A stretch of 64,000 bases of DNA from [Synechococcus] sp. NIES-970 (GCA_002356215.1 AP017959.1:1302001-1366000), one strand, 5' to 3'; shown: positions 18,408 to 28,351, counted from the first letter of the stretch. Translations and numbers: made by a program. Notes: a model not told the origin generated them from the sequence alone.

Positions 18408-19388
18408 ATGTCTGACATCCCATTTACTCTGGATCAACTCCGTATTCTCAAAGCCATTTCCACTGAAGGAAGCTTTAAACGGGCAGCAGATAGTCTCTAC
18501 GTCTCCCAACCTGCCGTTAGCCTCCAGGTGCAAAACCTCGAAAAACAACTCAATGTCCCGCTCTTTGACCGGGGCGGTCGCCGAGCCCAGCTCACCGAAG
18601 CAGGCTATCTTCTCCTCGATTACGGCGAAAAAATCATTACCCTCTGTCAAGAAACCTGTCGGGCGATCGAAGATCTACAAAACCTCCAGGGCGGCACCTT
18701 AATTGTCGGCGCTTCCCAAACTACAGGTACTTATCTTATTCCCCGGATGATCGGCTCCTTTCGCCAAAAATATCCCGATGTGGCGGTGCAATTACAGGTT
18801 CATTCCACCCGGCGCACCTCTTGGGGGGTGGCCAATGGCCAAGTAGATCTGGCAATTATCGGTGGTGAAGTCCCCTCAGAACTACAGGACACCCTAAAAA
18901 TTGTCCCCTATGCTGAGGATGAACTGTCGCTCATTTTGCCTGTAAATCATCCCCTAGCGAAGGCGGATACTATCTATCGTGATGATTTGTATAAACTCAA
19001 GTTCATTGCCCTAGATTCCCAATCGACCATCCGTAAAGTGATTGACCAGGTTCTTACCCGCTGTGACATCGATACAAAACGCCTGAAAATTGAAATGGAA
19101 CTCAATTCCATCGAAGCGATCAAAAATGCAGTACAGGCAGGGTTAGGGGCTTCTTTTGTTTCCGTCACTGCCATTGAAAAAGAGCTGCGGATGGGGGTTC
19201 TCCACCGGGCTCACATTGAAGATGTGGAGGTACGCCGGATTCTGAGCGTCATCGTCAATCCGAATCGCTACCGGTCTAAGGCGGCGGAGGCTTTTTGTGT
19301 GGAAATTTTGCCTCAATTCGCCAACCAGTTAAAAAAGTTTGATTTGAGTGAACTGATGCCCCAAGGTGCAGATGCTCTCCAGAAATAG
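18408..19388 (+). CDS. rbcR: LysR-family regulator RbcR (Ycf30)
   Basis: This is a LysR-type transcription factor of 326 aa. Its N-terminal helix-turn-helix, [19 protein letters not shown] followed by [20 protein letters not shown], and [13 protein letters not shown] are nearly the standard RbcR/Ycf30 sequence found in cyanobacteria and red-lineage plastids. The effector domain begins at about residue 95 ([19 protein letters not shown]). RbcR activates the RuBisCO operon and other carbon-concentration genes in response to Calvin-cycle metabolites; that is family knowledge. The GTATGTCTGAC context gives ATG at 18408 as start. It is divergent from the NnrU-like gene. Confidence 0.93.
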   Translation: MSDIPFTLDQLRILKAISTEGSFKRAADSLYVSQPAVSLQVQNLEKQLNVPLFDRGGRRAQLTEAGYLLLDYGEKIITLCQETCRAIEDLQNLQGGTLIVGASQTTGTYLIPRMIGSFRQKYPDVAVQLQVHSTRRTSWGVANGQVDLAIIGGEVPSELQDTLKIVPYAEDELSLILPVNHPLAKADTIYRDDLYKLKFIALDSQSTIRKVIDQVLTRCDIDTKRLKIEMELNSIEAIKNAVQAGLGASFVSVTAIEKELRMGVLHRAHIEDVEVRRILSVIVNPNRYRSKAAEAFCVEILPQFANQLKKFDLSELMPQGADALQK

Positions 19389-19404
19389 TCTCTGTTTACC
19401 GATG

Positions 19405-20007
19405 CTATTCATATCCTAGGTAGTAGTAAGGGTAACGCTGGGGAGCACCAGGCTCAGTTGCCAGTTCAAAGTTCACCACTTGCCAGCGGCTTTGGCGATC
19501 GCCTTCTTCTTGGAAATGTACAGGTAGCCCATAGAGATGGGGGGTTGTCGGGGCAGATCCACTCTCAGAGTGAGGGACAAGCTTAAACTCGAGAGTGCGG
19601 CCCATCAGGGTTTGGTAGCGCTGGGCAATGGTGATTTTTGTTGCTCGGAGTCCTTTGATATAGAGGCGATCGAGGGCCTCGTGGATTTCAAAACGAATGC
19701 CATCGGGATGGGTATGCTGCCGATACCACTGGTTTTCCCAGCGTTTCCACTGGCGACTGGACTGGAGATGGACGAGGATTTCCGTCTCTGGATCGGCTTC
19801 AAATGCGCCATGGCGATCGCAGAGATAACTATCGGTTAACGTCAAGGCCGGAATCATTTGGCGACAATGGGGACAGGGAATTTCAGCACCAAAAATAGGG
19901 TAATGTAAGCTAGGTTCAACCATTGCACTGATGTCGGTATAGTTCGGATAAAAAACTTTTGCTGTGCTGTCCTCAAAGCTGTGTTCATTATAATCGGAGA
20001 TTTCCAT
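19405..20007 (-). CDS. Conserved cyanobacterial protein (TIGR02652-like), possible zinc site
   Basis: This is a cyanobacterial protein of unknown function. The conserved core is EIPCPHCRQMIPALTLTDSY followed by LCDRHGAFEAD, whose Cys/His residues may bind a metal. A HTHPDGIRFEIHEALDRLY segment, KGLRATKITIAQRYQ, and a Tyr-rich end follow. It resembles the TIGR02652 family, which I recall from memory only. The start is uncertain: the ATG at 20007 gives 200 aa; the ATG at 19923 (MVEPSLHYPIFG) would start near the conserved core and give 172 aa. Frames that extend to 20085 would overlap queA and are not supported. It is divergent from queA. Confidence 0.75.
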   Translation of the reverse strand: MEISDYNEHSFEDSTAKVFYPNYTDISAMVEPSLHYPIFGAEIPCPHCRQMIPALTLTDSYLCDRHGAFEADPETEILVHLQSSRQWKRWENQWYRQHTHPDGIRFEIHEALDRLYIKGLRATKITIAQRYQTLMGRTLEFKLVPHSESGSAPTTPHLYGLPVHFQEEGDRQSRWQVVNFELATEPGAPQRYPYYYLGYE

Positions 20008-20022
20008 TCGCTTCAGTGAGCT

Positions 20023-21114
20023 ATGACCCCAGACCAAAGCCTCTCCAGTTATGACTACCATCTGCCGCCGGAGCGCATTGCCCAAACCCCCGTTACCCCC
20101 CGCGATCGCTCCCGCCTTTTAGTCCTTGATTCTCCTACAAGTTTTCAACACCAACGTTTCTACCAACTGGTTGATTGGCTTCAGCCCAATGATCTGTTGG
20201 TCATGAACAATACCAAGGTGATCCCAGCGCGACTCCATGGTCGCAAAACGACGGGAGCTCCGGTGGAAGTATTGCTTTTAGAAGAAAAATCAGCCCATAT
20301 TTGGCTGGCCCTTGTGAAACCCGGCAAACGCTTTACTTTGGGATCGGAGGTGGTTTTTACGGCCCCGAATGATTTAAGTCAGACCCTCAAGGCCACAGTA
20401 ACTGACCGGGATCCAGAAACCGGTGGACGTTTTTTGGAGTTTCAGTTGCCGGCAAACCAAAGCCTCTGGTCTGTGCTGGATGAATTTGGTGAAATTCCCT
20501 TCCCCCCCTATGTGACAGATTCCGAAGCTGCACCGGATCAATACCAAACCATTTATGCTGATACCCCAGGAGCCGTGGCTGCACCGACAGCGGGTTTGCA
20601 TTTTACACCCGATCTATTTGAGCAATTAGACCAAAAGGGCATCAACACAACCTTTGTGACGCTCCATGTGGGGGTCGGCACTTTCCGCCCAGTGGAAGTG
20701 GAGGACATCACCGCCCATGATATGCACTATGAATGGATCGATGTCCCGGCAGAAACGATTGAAAAAATCCGGGAAACAAAAGCAAAGGGGGGCCGTGTGA
20801 TTGCTGTAGGGACGACGGTGGTACGATCGCTTGAGGGAATGGCTGCTGCTTCTGGGGGAGAGTTACAGCCCTTTCGGGGTCGGACCAATCTATTTATTTA
20901 CCCCGGCTATCAATGGCAGGTGGTGGACGGCCTGATCACGAATTTTCATCTGCCGAAATCAAGTCTACTGATGCTGGTGAGTGCGCTCATTAGCCGGGAA
21001 AGATTGCTCGCGGTTTATCAAGAGGCGATCGCCCAAGAATATCGCTTTTATTCCTTTGGGGATGCGATGCTAATCCTACCCGAAGCCAAATATTTCAGTT
21101 CCCAAGGATTATAA
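20023..21114 (+). CDS. queA: S-adenosylmethionine:tRNA ribosyltransferase-isomerase
   Basis: QueA transfers the ribosyl part of S-adenosylmethionine to preQ1 in tRNA to make epoxyqueuosine. The 363-aa protein has the family start [19 protein letters not shown] and SRLLVLD. These are followed by [29 protein letters not shown], the [14 protein letters not shown] motif and [15 protein letters not shown]. Length is typical. It is divergent from the preceding hypothetical gene and 67 bp upstream of the TldE-type gene on the same strand. Confidence 0.97.
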   Translation: MTPDQSLSSYDYHLPPERIAQTPVTPRDRSRLLVLDSPTSFQHQRFYQLVDWLQPNDLLVMNNTKVIPARLHGRKTTGAPVEVLLLEEKSAHIWLALVKPGKRFTLGSEVVFTAPNDLSQTLKATVTDRDPETGGRFLEFQLPANQSLWSVLDEFGEIPFPPYVTDSEAAPDQYQTIYADTPGAVAAPTAGLHFTPDLFEQLDQKGINTTFVTLHVGVGTFRPVEVEDITAHDMHYEWIDVPAETIEKIRETKAKGGRVIAVGTTVVRSLEGMAAASGGELQPFRGRTNLFIYPGYQWQVVDGLITNFHLPKSSLLMLVSALISRERLLAVYQEAIAQEYRFYSFGDAMLILPEAKYFSSQGL

Positions 21115-21181
21115 AAATTGGCCGCCACGAATTTTGACCGATATGCTCGCACTTGTAATCGATAAACCCTAGGAAAAATCT

Positions 21182-22465
21182 ATGCGTGATTTTGCACAAC
21201 AGCTCCTTGATTTGGCGCGTCAGGGAGGGGCTGAGTTTGCTGAGGTTTACCAAGGCAGCTCCGTTTCCCATCCCGTTACCTTTGAAGCGAATCGCCTGAA
21301 GCAACTGGAAACATCTGAGTCCATTGGTACAGCTCTGCGACTTTGGTATCAAGGGCGCCCTGGGTTAGCAGTCGCCTATGGCCAAGTGGAACCGCGACAA
21401 CTGGTGGAAAAGGCGATCGCCCTGAGTAAACTCAATGAGACATCTCCCCTAGATATTTGTGAACCGCGCCGGGACATTAATCCGCCCATCGGCACAGCGA
21501 TGACCGTTGAGGCCCTTGTAGAAACTGGCAAGCAGGCGATCGCCCAACTGCGTGACCATTACCCAGATATCCTTTGCGGCGGTGTTTTTGACTGTGAATC
21601 AAGTCAAACCCTCCTGCTCAATTCCGAAGGTCTCTATTGCACAGCAGCAGATATTTCATTGAGCTTTGGCCTAGAAGTGGAATGGGTCCGGGGCGATGAT
21701 TTTTTGGGAATCTATGATGGTGAAGTCTCCCAGGATACCCTCAACTTAGAAATTGTCGTTCAGAATATCCGCCAGCGACTCCACTGGGCCAGGGAAAATG
21801 TTCCTGTCACCACCCAAAAAGCGCCTGTCATCTTTACCAGTAACGCAGCGCCCCTCTTGTGGTCTACCGTAGCAGCCGCCCTCAATGGCAAAAATATCCT
21901 TGAAGAATCTTCCCCCTGGAGTAAAACCCTCGGTAAACTGGTCGCCTCGCCCCAGGTAAGCCTTTACCAAGACCCCACGGCAAAACCCTACATCTGCCAT
22001 TTTGATGATGAAGGAACTCCCACCCGCTCTCTTTCCCTCATCCGCGAAGGATATGCTCAGGAACTTTATGGCGATCGCCGCACTGCTCACAAATTGGGCC
22101 TTCGTCCTACAGGCAATGGGTTTCGGGCCAGCCTTGGTCGCTACCCCAGTCCAGAATTGATCAATCTGATTGTTGCCCCTGGCAGCGGCAATCTTAATAG
22201 TATTATTTCTCAGCTAGATAACGCAGTAGTAGTCGATCAAGTCCTTGGGGGAGATGCCGATTTATCGGGGGACTTTTCCGTCAACATTGACCTTGGCTAC
22301 CAAGTGCAAGGAGGCCAAATCATCGGTCGTATCAAGGATACGATGGTAGCTGGCAATGTTTATGATGCCCTAAAACAGGTTATTCAGGTGGGGGGCGATC
22401 GCCGCTGGCAAGGTTCCTGCTATACGCCATCCTTAGTCTTAGACTCCCTTTCAGTGATCGCCTAA
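21182..22465 (+). CDS. TldD/PmbA family protein (TldE-like)
   Basis: This 427-aa protein is of the TldD/PmbA (modulator of gyrase) family. It shows the N-terminal GGAEFAEVYQGSS followed by a central domain and the C-terminal LRPTGNGFRASLGRYPSPELI and GGDADLSGDFSVNI segments. No HExxxH zinc site is visible, so it is the PmbA/TldE type, which pairs with the catalytic TldD in processing of peptides. A TldD partner is not present in the window. Stop at 22463-22465 is followed by the terminators of the opposite-strand sigma gene. Confidence 0.9.
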   Translation: MRDFAQQLLDLARQGGAEFAEVYQGSSVSHPVTFEANRLKQLETSESIGTALRLWYQGRPGLAVAYGQVEPRQLVEKAIALSKLNETSPLDICEPRRDINPPIGTAMTVEALVETGKQAIAQLRDHYPDILCGGVFDCESSQTLLLNSEGLYCTAADISLSFGLEVEWVRGDDFLGIYDGEVSQDTLNLEIVVQNIRQRLHWARENVPVTTQKAPVIFTSNAAPLLWSTVAAALNGKNILEESSPWSKTLGKLVASPQVSLYQDPTAKPYICHFDDEGTPTRSLSLIREGYAQELYGDRRTAHKLGLRPTGNGFRASLGRYPSPELINLIVAPGSGNLNSIISQLDNAVVVDQVLGGDADLSGDFSVNIDLGYQVQGGQIIGRIKDTMVAGNVYDALKQVIQVGGDRRWQGSCYTPSLVLDSLSVIA

Positions 22466-22514
22466 AGAAAACGTCTAGATTCTTGCTAAAACAGCCCCTG
22501 GTGAGATTTAGGCA

Positions 22515-22540
22515 ATAAAAAAGGTGGGACAACCCACCCT
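22515..22540 (-). terminator. Rho-independent terminator, second of two after the sigma gene
   Basis: On the minus strand GGTGGG, TTGT, CCCACC form a perfect 6-bp hairpin followed by TTTTTTATT. It lies about 160 bp after the sigma factor stop and backs up the nearer terminator, and it protects the convergent TldE-type gene. Confidence 0.75.
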
Positions 22541-22633
22541 GTACATCCTTGAGAGAAAAACACCATCTTTAGAATATGACAATCTAAAAAATAAATCAAT
22601 AATATTGAGAATTTTTTCTGTTAAAAGCGGGCC

Positions 22634-22664
22634 CAAAAAAAGATGGAGAAATTTCTCCATCTTG
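22634..22664 (-). terminator. Rho-independent terminator after the sigma factor gene
   Basis: AAGATGGAGAA and TTCTCCATCTT form a perfect 11-bp stem with a 2-base centre; on the minus strand it is followed by a run of seven T. It is 35 bp after the sigma gene stop. Confidence 0.9.
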
Positions 22665-22698
22665 CTTAGCCTAAGTCATAGGTGAAAATTTTAGAAAT

Positions 22699-23685
22699 CT
22701 AGCTTGCAGCGAGGTATTCTCGGATCTGCGATCGCCGACGACGGAGATGGTTGAGGGCTTGACGTTCTAATTGGCGCACCCGCTCACGACTGAGGTTCAT
22801 CCGTTTGCCAATCTTCGCCAAAGAAAGCTCTTTGCCATCATTGAGACCAAAGCGGAGGATAATCACTTCCTGCTGTTGGGCAGTGAGGTCAGCAATGAGA
22901 TCCCGGAGGTCCTGCTTGAGTAGCTCGTAGGTTACGTTGCGATCAGGGGATTCATCTCGATCTTCCAGGAGATCCATTAACTCGGTATCTTGGTTATCTC
23001 CGACCCGAACATCGAGGGAAATGGGATGGCGGGCGATGCGGTAATATTCGCGGATTTGTGCTGGCTCTAGCTCTAGGGCTTCAGCAATTTCAGCAATGGT
23101 AGCGGCCCGTCCCAATTCTTGGGCAAGGTAACGCTGGGTTTTCTTGATTTTATTGAGCTTTTCGGTGATGTGGATCGGTAAGCGGATGGTGCGGCCCTGT
23201 TGGGCGATCGCCCTGGTGATCGCTTGGCGGATCCACCAATAAGCATAGGTGGAAAATTTGTAGCCCTTGGTGGGGTCAAATTTCTCTACACCCCGCTCAA
23301 GACCAAGACTACCCTCTTGGATCAGGTCTAAAAATTCGAGGTTGCGCTTCTGATATTTTTTGGCGATCGCCACCACTAGGCGGAGATTCGCCTCGATCAT
23401 TTTACGCTTAGCCCGCTCCCCGATATTAATTTCCCGTTGGAGTTCCTTCGGGGTCAGTTGTACCGCCGCCGCCCACTCTTCGAGGGTAATCTCCCGCTCG
23501 AGCACATCCACTAAAGCTTGACGACGTTCCTGGAAAACCATAAAACGCTGTACCTGTTTGCCGTAAACAATTTCTTCTTCATGGGTCAAAAGAGGAACAC
23601 GACCAATTTCCCGAAGATAGGTACGCACCATATCCGCAGAACCTTTGCCATTGTTGGAAGCTTGTTGAAGATTTACTTGAGGCAT
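22699..23685 (-). CDS. RNA polymerase sigma factor, group 2 (SigB/SigD type)
   Basis: This group 2 sigma-70 factor is 328 aa. Region 1.2 is DMVRTYLREIGRVPLLTHEE, region 2 includes NLRLVVAIAKKYQKR and the -10 recognition segment GYKFSTYAYWWIRQAITRAI, and region 3 begins at RLPIHITEKLNKIKK. Region 4 carries the -35 helix-turn-helix ELSLAKIGKRMNLSRERVRQ. It lacks the long region 1.1 of SigA, so it is a non-essential alternative factor for stress, light or nutrient responses. Which of SigB, SigC, SigD or SigE it is cannot be settled by eye. A very long upstream region (940 bp) precedes it. Confidence 0.93.
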   Translation of the reverse strand: MPQVNLQQASNNGKGSADMVRTYLREIGRVPLLTHEEEIVYGKQVQRFMVFQERRQALVDVLEREITLEEWAAAVQLTPKELQREINIGERAKRKMIEANLRLVVAIAKKYQKRNLEFLDLIQEGSLGLERGVEKFDPTKGYKFSTYAYWWIRQAITRAIAQQGRTIRLPIHITEKLNKIKKTQRYLAQELGRAATIAEIAEALELEPAQIREYYRIARHPISLDVRVGDNQDTELMDLLEDRDESPDRNVTYELLKQDLRDLIADLTAQQQEVIILRFGLNDGKELSLAKIGKRMNLSRERVRQLERQALNHLRRRRSQIREYLAAS

Positions 23686-24625
23686 TGACGCTTTAAACTC
23701 CTTAGATCAAAGAACAATATGGTGCAGCCCAAGGGGGCAAAATTTCTTACAAAACGACTTAGGAAGTCACAATCAAAAACATCAGAAATCCTTGAAAGAG
23801 TCAAACAACATTGATAGGGAATTTAAAGTTTTTTGATCTTTAAATTGAGTGCTCACTACTTTAGACGTGTAACAACCAGAAAAAGTTCAAATTTGCAGTG
23901 ATTTTTTTACTGGTCAGCTATTATCGGTTTTCTGTTTTCCATTTTCCCCGATGAAGTAAAGGGGCAAAAGGGGGGCTCCATTCGGGATTACCGAACTCGA
24001 CAAGCTTTACGCTGAATTTTACTAACCGCACCTAAAGGAATACTTTATGAGGGGTGACCACCTAAACTTGGCGAAATCACGAAATCTTTTCTTGGACAAA
24101 TTTTCAAAAAAGAATGAAGGTAGTTTGATCACCCTATAATGGCTTGATTTATCTATTTGCAGTGTACTGGCTCGCCTTCATCTAATCAAGTTTTCAAAGA
24201 ATAAATAATGGAAATTTTTAGCGAATTTTATCGAGGATTAATGTGAAGAAGTTGTGATTTTTTGTTTTTTTTGACCAATAAGTCTATTTTATTGTAGTGG
24301 TGACTCTATTTTCAAGCAAAAAAATTTAGCAGGACAAATTTTGAAGGGTTAGCTCTAGGGTTGTCCCCAGGGTTAGACCAGAGACAAAGCCTTAGCTTTC
24401 TCCAGTCGTTTGTCCATGGGGTTCTCTCTGGTGTGTGAGGAAACGAAACTTTTTAGTCAATATGCCAGAATCAATCCGGTTCTAGGGCAGAGTTTCACTT
24501 TTTGAAACGGGTTTGGTGTTTGTCAGCAGGGCTTGGCAGTGGCGGTGAAGATCCCCTGCCCCCTTGGTCTGGGGCGTGGGATGATAGATTAATCTGTTTT
24601 ATGGCTTCTCGCCCCTGATTTTTTT
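23686..24625. other. Large intergenic region between the sigma gene and dapL
   Basis: This 940-bp region has no supported gene. The half near 24100-24330 is AT-rich; the part from about 24340 to 24620 is GC-richer and could be a long dapL leader or a transcribed RNA. Visible structures include a short hairpin GTTTCA/TGAAAC (24493-24509) and GCAGGG pairing with CCCTGC (about 24528-24561). A TATAAT sequence occurs at 24135-24140 without a matching -35. A 30-codon frame at 24047-24139 preceded by AAAGGA is possible but weak. I see no HIP1 in it. Confidence 0.4.
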
Positions 24626-25858
24626 ATGGTTAAAATCAACGAAAATTATCTCAAACTAAAGGCAGGCTACCTGTTTCCTGAAATTGCCCGCCGGGTTAAC
24701 GCCTTCGTTGCGGAAAATCCTAATGCGCCGATCATTAAGTTAGGTATTGGTGATGTCACAGAGCCCCTCCCCGCTGCTTGCCGGGAAGCGATGGCTAAGG
24801 CGATCGATGATATGGGCGATCGCGCGAATTTTAAAGGTTATGGCCCCGAACAGGGTTACGGTTGGCTCCGGGAAAAAATTGCAGCCCATGACTTCCAGGC
24901 CCGGGGTTGTGAGATCGATGCTTCTGAAATTTTCATCTCCGATGGCTCCAAATGTGACACCGGAAATATTCTCGATATTTTCGGCAAGGATAATATCATC
25001 GCCGTCACCGATCCTGTGTATCCGGTTTATGTGGATACCAACGTGATGGCGGGTCACACTGGCGAAGCTGATGAAACTGGGAAATACGCCGGTTTAACTT
25101 ATATCCCGATCACCGCTGACAATAACTTCGAGGCGCAAATCCCCACAGAGAAAGTTGACCTTATCTACCTCTGCTTCCCCAATAACCCCACCGGGGCGAC
25201 GGCCACCAAGGCACAACTCCAAGCTTGGGTAGACTATGCCAAGGCCAACAGCTCCTTGATTTTCTTTGATGCGGCCTACGAAGCTTTCATCACCGAAGAC
25301 GGCATTCCCCACTCCATCTATGAGATTGATGGGGCAAAAGATTGTGCGATCGAATTCCGCTCCTTCTCGAAAAATGCTGGTTTTACGGGAACCCGTTGTG
25401 CATTTACCGTAGTGCCGAAAAATCTCACTGTAAAAGCCTCCAATGGTGAAGAGGTGCAGCTCTGGAGCCTCTGGAACCGCCGTCAGTCCACAAAATTCAA
25501 TGGGGTTTCCTACATTGTCCAGCGGGGTGCAGAAGCAGTTTATTCCGAAGCTGGCCAAGCCCAAATTAAGGCCCTGATTAGTTTCTATCTGGAAAATGCG
25601 GCGATTATCCGCCGGGAGCTTGCTGCGGTGGGCTTTGATGTTTACGGTGGCGTGAATGCTCCCTATGTGTGGGTAAAAACACCAGCGGGTTTATCCAGTT
25701 GGGATTTCTTTGATAAGTTGCTGATCAACTGCAATGTAGTCGGCACACCGGGTTCTGGGTTTGGGGCTGCCGGGGAAGGTTATTTCCGAATTTCTGCCTT
25801 TAACAGCCGGGAAAATGTGCTTGAAGCAATGAAACGAATTACCGCTGCTTTCCAATAG
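24626..25858 (+). CDS. dapL: LL-diaminopimelate aminotransferase
   Basis: DapL converts tetrahydrodipicolinate straight to LL-diaminopimelate, using glutamate and pyridoxal phosphate, in the lysine/cell-wall branch used by cyanobacteria, plants and chlamydiae. The 410-aa protein shows the N-terminal [29 protein letters not shown], the [15 protein letters not shown] motif, [10 protein letters not shown] and the PLP lysine in [14 protein letters not shown] terminator follows 31 bp after the stop. Confidence 0.97.
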   Translation: MVKINENYLKLKAGYLFPEIARRVNAFVAENPNAPIIKLGIGDVTEPLPAACREAMAKAIDDMGDRANFKGYGPEQGYGWLREKIAAHDFQARGCEIDASEIFISDGSKCDTGNILDIFGKDNIIAVTDPVYPVYVDTNVMAGHTGEADETGKYAGLTYIPITADNNFEAQIPTEKVDLIYLCFPNNPTGATATKAQLQAWVDYAKANSSLIFFDAAYEAFITEDGIPHSIYEIDGAKDCAIEFRSFSKNAGFTGTRCAFTVVPKNLTVKASNGEEVQLWSLWNRRQSTKFNGVSYIVQRGAEAVYSEAGQAQIKALISFYLENAAIIRRELAAVGFDVYGGVNAPYVWVKTPAGLSSWDFFDKLLINCNVVGTPGSGFGAAGEGYFRISAFNSRENVLEAMKRITAAFQ

Positions 25859-25888
25859 AATGATTGGATAATTTTTGATTTTCCTACA

Positions 25889-25914
25889 GACTCACTGCGG
25901 TGGGTCTTTTTTTT
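25889..25914 (+). terminator. Rho-independent terminator after dapL
   Basis: GACTCAC and GTGGGTC pair (one G-T wobble) around TGCG and are followed by eight T residues. Confidence 0.88.
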
Positions 25915-25924
25915 ACCCGAATGA

Positions 25925-26557
25925 TTACCGCACCCCTTGGGGGCGATCGCCTTGGTGAAAAATGTCCCGAACGATCCGTTGCAGTTGGGGGTGATTCATC
26001 ATAAAGGTGTGGAGTACCGGCAGTTGAATCACCCGATCCGTGGGGGTCAGGTGGGTTTCTGTCAGGGCCACAATGCCATCATTGGGTTCATTGCCAAAGG
26101 GACTGAATTTTCCCCGGGGGCCACCAGTACCCGCAATAACGGTGTAGGGTATCTGCAATGTTGGTAGAGTGCTGTAGAATTTTTCGTCGGTCAAATTAAA
26201 GCCACAGTTCCCCGTCCACCACCGGAAAGGGGGCAACTGCCAGGCCAAGGCCGCAAGGCGAGGTGGCTGGTTTGGGGTCCCCAACATCACCACTTGAGTC
26301 GGTGCGGGGGTGTGGGGACAGGCGAGGGCGGCGCGGGTTAAAACGCCCCCCAGGGAATGGGCCACAATCCCATAGAGACTGTTTTGGGCGATCGCCTGAA
26401 TTTTTTGGCGGAGCCGGGTGACAATTTGCTCAAAACTTTCAGCGGCGGCAAAATAACCAAACTGCTCTGTTTCCCAACCGTAATGTCGTAGGTATAGCTC
26501 GAGGCCCAGTAGGGAAAAAGGCGTCCGACTGAGGCCGTGGATACACAAAATTTTCAT
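25925..26557 (-). CDS. Alpha/beta hydrolase, lipase-like
   Basis: This 210-aa alpha/beta-hydrolase begins with the strand MKILCIHGLSRTPFSLL, a HG oxyanion loop. The nucleophile elbow is AHSLGG (Ser near residue 75), with an acid likely in EPNDGIVALTE and the catalytic His in VLHTFMMNHPQ. This is the pattern of small triacylglycerol-lipase or PGAP1-like hydrolases. It has no signal peptide. The ATG at 26557 begins exactly at the first beta strand and is preferred to an upstream start. Substrate unknown. Confidence 0.85.
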   Translation of the reverse strand: MKILCIHGLSRTPFSLLGLELYLRHYGWETEQFGYFAAAESFEQIVTRLRQKIQAIAQNSLYGIVAHSLGGVLTRAALACPHTPAPTQVVMLGTPNQPPRLAALAWQLPPFRWWTGNCGFNLTDEKFYSTLPTLQIPYTVIAGTGGPRGKFSPFGNEPNDGIVALTETHLTPTDRVIQLPVLHTFMMNHPQLQRIVRDIFHQGDRPQGVR

Positions 26558-26594
26558 AAAATGCCTGCCCATGCGCCGCGTGCAACACAAACCA

Positions 26595-27023
26595 CTAAGC
26601 GGCGGGAATTGCTTTCCTCTGTCGATGGTAGCGTTTTTGCAGCCATTTAAACGACACCAGATTGAGCAACAGGCCGATCGCCAACAGCAGGACCATCAAA
26701 ATCAACTGATACCAAGGCGCGCTGACGGCAATATCGGCGATGAGATGGCCCAGATTCAGCACCGAATAAACCACCGTGATCCCAAAATGCGATCGCCGAA
26801 ACCCGATACTTTGGGTAAAGGTCGTCAGGATGATCAGCACCATTGGGATTGCAAAAAAGAAGAGCATAAACCCGAATACGGCATCCAGATTTTCTCCCGC
26901 ATGGGAATGCTCCACCGCCATGTCATGAAATAGCGGCATCAAACCCAAGTCAGTGTGAAATAACGTCCCCAACAGAAAGGCTGTCCAGAGGGCATTGATC
27001 TGGGCGATGTAACGATTGGCCAT
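26595..27023 (-). CDS. Conserved membrane protein of unknown function
   Basis: This 142-aa protein has four predicted helices (about residues 13-28, 47-70, 80-100 and 106-128). The loop LFHDMAVEHSHAGENLDA contains several His and acidic residues that could bind a metal; that is a guess from residue type. A cluster of basic residues is at the C-terminus. I do not recognise the family. The ATG at 27023 (MANRYIAQ) is chosen over one 7 codons upstream. It is upstream of the hydrolase gene on the same strand with a 37-bp gap and could be in its operon. Confidence 0.75.
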   Translation of the reverse strand: MANRYIAQINALWTAFLLGTLFHTDLGLMPLFHDMAVEHSHAGENLDAVFGFMLFFFAIPMVLIILTTFTQSIGFRRSHFGITVVYSVLNLGHLIADIAVSAPWYQLILMVLLLAIGLLLNLVSFKWLQKRYHRQRKAIPAA

Positions 27024-27123
27024 GGCCTTAACGCAGCTCCACAATCGCTATTTGCTTCAGTCATAGCACCATAACTTTTCCCCAGCCAAGGGAAAGTTCA
27101 CCAATCATTACGCAGGGGCTTAT

Positions 27124-27720
27124 TTAACGCTGTAGGGCTCGGTAGGCGGCCTGCACATCTTTGATCGTAAAGAGACTAGAAAATTTGAGGTTTTGGCTCG
27201 CGTAAAATTCCGCGCCCCCCTGTTGGCGATCGACAAGGGCAATAATTTCACTGACCTGATAACCCGCTGCCTGGAGACGTTCCACCGCTTGGGCGGCAGA
27301 TTTTCCAGTGGTCACCACATCTTCAAGGACAACCACCTTTGCCCCCGCTGGCAGGACAGGGCCTTCGATATACGCTTGGGTGCCGTGACCTTTGGCTTGC
27401 TTGCGGATAATGAGGGCCGGAATGGGACGATTTTCATAGGCAGAAACGACACTGACCGCACTGACAATCGGGTCAGCACCGAGGGTTAAACCTGCCACCG
27501 CTGCTACATCTTGGTCTAGTTGGGACAAAATCAAGCGACCAATCAGGAGAGCCCCTTCAGCGGTGAGAGTCACCAGCTTGCCATTGATGTAATAGGTGCT
27601 TTTTTGCCCAGAGGAAAGGGTGAAGTCACCTTCTTTATAGGCATCGGTAGCGATGTGCTCAAGGAGAGCCTGTTTGAGGCTAGCTTGGTCGGCGGTTAGG
27701 AGATCAGTCAGGGAAGGCAT
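27124..27720 (-). CDS. pyrE: Orotate phosphoribosyltransferase
   Basis: PyrE joins orotate and PRPP to form OMP in pyrimidine synthesis. The 198-aa protein has FTLSSGQKSTYYINGK, GLTLGADPIVSAVS, the RKQAKGHGTQAYIEGPV loop and the PRPP-binding motif VVVLEDVVTTGKSA. The ATG at 27720 (MPSLTDLL) fits the family length; a longer frame starting at 27837 would overlap the divergent gene at 27817 and is not supported. Confidence 0.95.
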   Translation of the reverse strand: MPSLTDLLTADQASLKQALLEHIATDAYKEGDFTLSSGQKSTYYINGKLVTLTAEGALLIGRLILSQLDQDVAAVAGLTLGADPIVSAVSVVSAYENRPIPALIIRKQAKGHGTQAYIEGPVLPAGAKVVVLEDVVTTGKSAAQAVERLQAAGYQVSEIIALVDRQQGGAEFYASQNLKFSSLFTIKDVQAAYRALQR

Positions 27721-27816
27721 ATTGTTATGAATTTCGGTATCGAGAAAACTTGACCAAATAGGTTTTGTGAGCAAAGATGCTGGTAAAGACTCGGATTTTT
27801 TTAAGGGTGCAGTGCC

Positions 27817-28233
27817 ATGAAGAAATGGTTTCATCATTTAACCACAGTTCTTGCGGTTGGGGCGGCGGTCCAGGGAATCGGCCAACAGGCGATCGCCCAG
27901 ACCTATCTTGAAGGCAGATACCCCACCTATCCAGAACATACAAATGATGTGTTTACGCGGGCGCTTTACTACGAATCCCGAGATACCTTCGAAAGCTTTA
28001 GAACGGGACAAGTGCTCAATGACTCTTTTGGCGTTTCCCCCTTTGGCATCGATGGTTCTGGCTATCCTGAACACCGTGCCAAGCGCGATATCAAGAAAAT
28101 AGACATCCTCTACCGCGACATTATGTTGCAACAGGTGGGCAGCGACCCGGTGATCCGCACCCAAGATTTACCTAATCCGTTTAATTCTTCTCTTTTGACG
28201 GAAGGATCTGTGGGGAATACCCCCGGTTATTAA
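27817..28233 (+). CDS. Exported protein of unknown function
   Basis: This 138-aa protein has a clear signal peptide (MKKWFHHLTT then a hydrophobic core, cleavage about AIAQ at residue 28). The mature part is polar and aromatic, with TRALYYESRDTFESF, SFGVSPFGIDGSGYPEH and KIDILYRDIMLQQV. No known domain is recognised. It should be periplasmic, lumenal or outer-membrane associated. It is divergent from pyrE and followed by the tRNA-Met gene on the other strand. Confidence 0.8.
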   Translation: MKKWFHHLTTVLAVGAAVQGIGQQAIAQTYLEGRYPTYPEHTNDVFTRALYYESRDTFESFRTGQVLNDSFGVSPFGIDGSGYPEHRAKRDIKKIDILYRDIMLQQVGSDPVIRTQDLPNPFNSSLLTEGSVGNTPGY

Positions 28234-28278
28234 GCTTTGTCCGAGCGCCCCTAGGCAATATCCGAATGGCGTCTGTGA

Positions 28279-28351
28279 TCCAGGGTGCAGGAGTTGAACC
28301 TGCCTGGGACGAATTATGAGTTCGTTGCCTAAACCGCTCGGCCAACCCTGG
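28279..28351 (-). tRNA. tRNA-Met (anticodon CAT)
   Basis: On the minus strand a complete cloverleaf can be drawn. The acceptor CCAGGGT/ACCCTGG is 7 bp with discriminator A, and the D arm is GCC/GGC with GAGCGG-type loop. The anticodon stem is ACGAA/TTCGT with loop CTCATAA (CAT), the variable loop is 5 nt, and the T arm is GCAGG-TTCAACT-CCTGC. CCA is not encoded. The anticodon CAT could also belong to the lysidine-modified tRNA-Ile. The absence of initiator-type features points to elongator Met, though Ile2 cannot be fully excluded by eye. Confidence 0.93.

Noticed and set aside
24047-24139. 30-codon frame with AAAGGA upstream in the sigma-dapL region
   Set aside because: Too short and without a recognisable segment; only mentioned in the intergenic entry.
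24340-24620. 6S RNA or RNase P RNA in the GC-richer part of the sigma-dapL spacer
   Set aside because: The consensus words of RNase P RNA, tmRNA and SRP RNA are absent, and no clear 6S-like long hairpin could be drawn.
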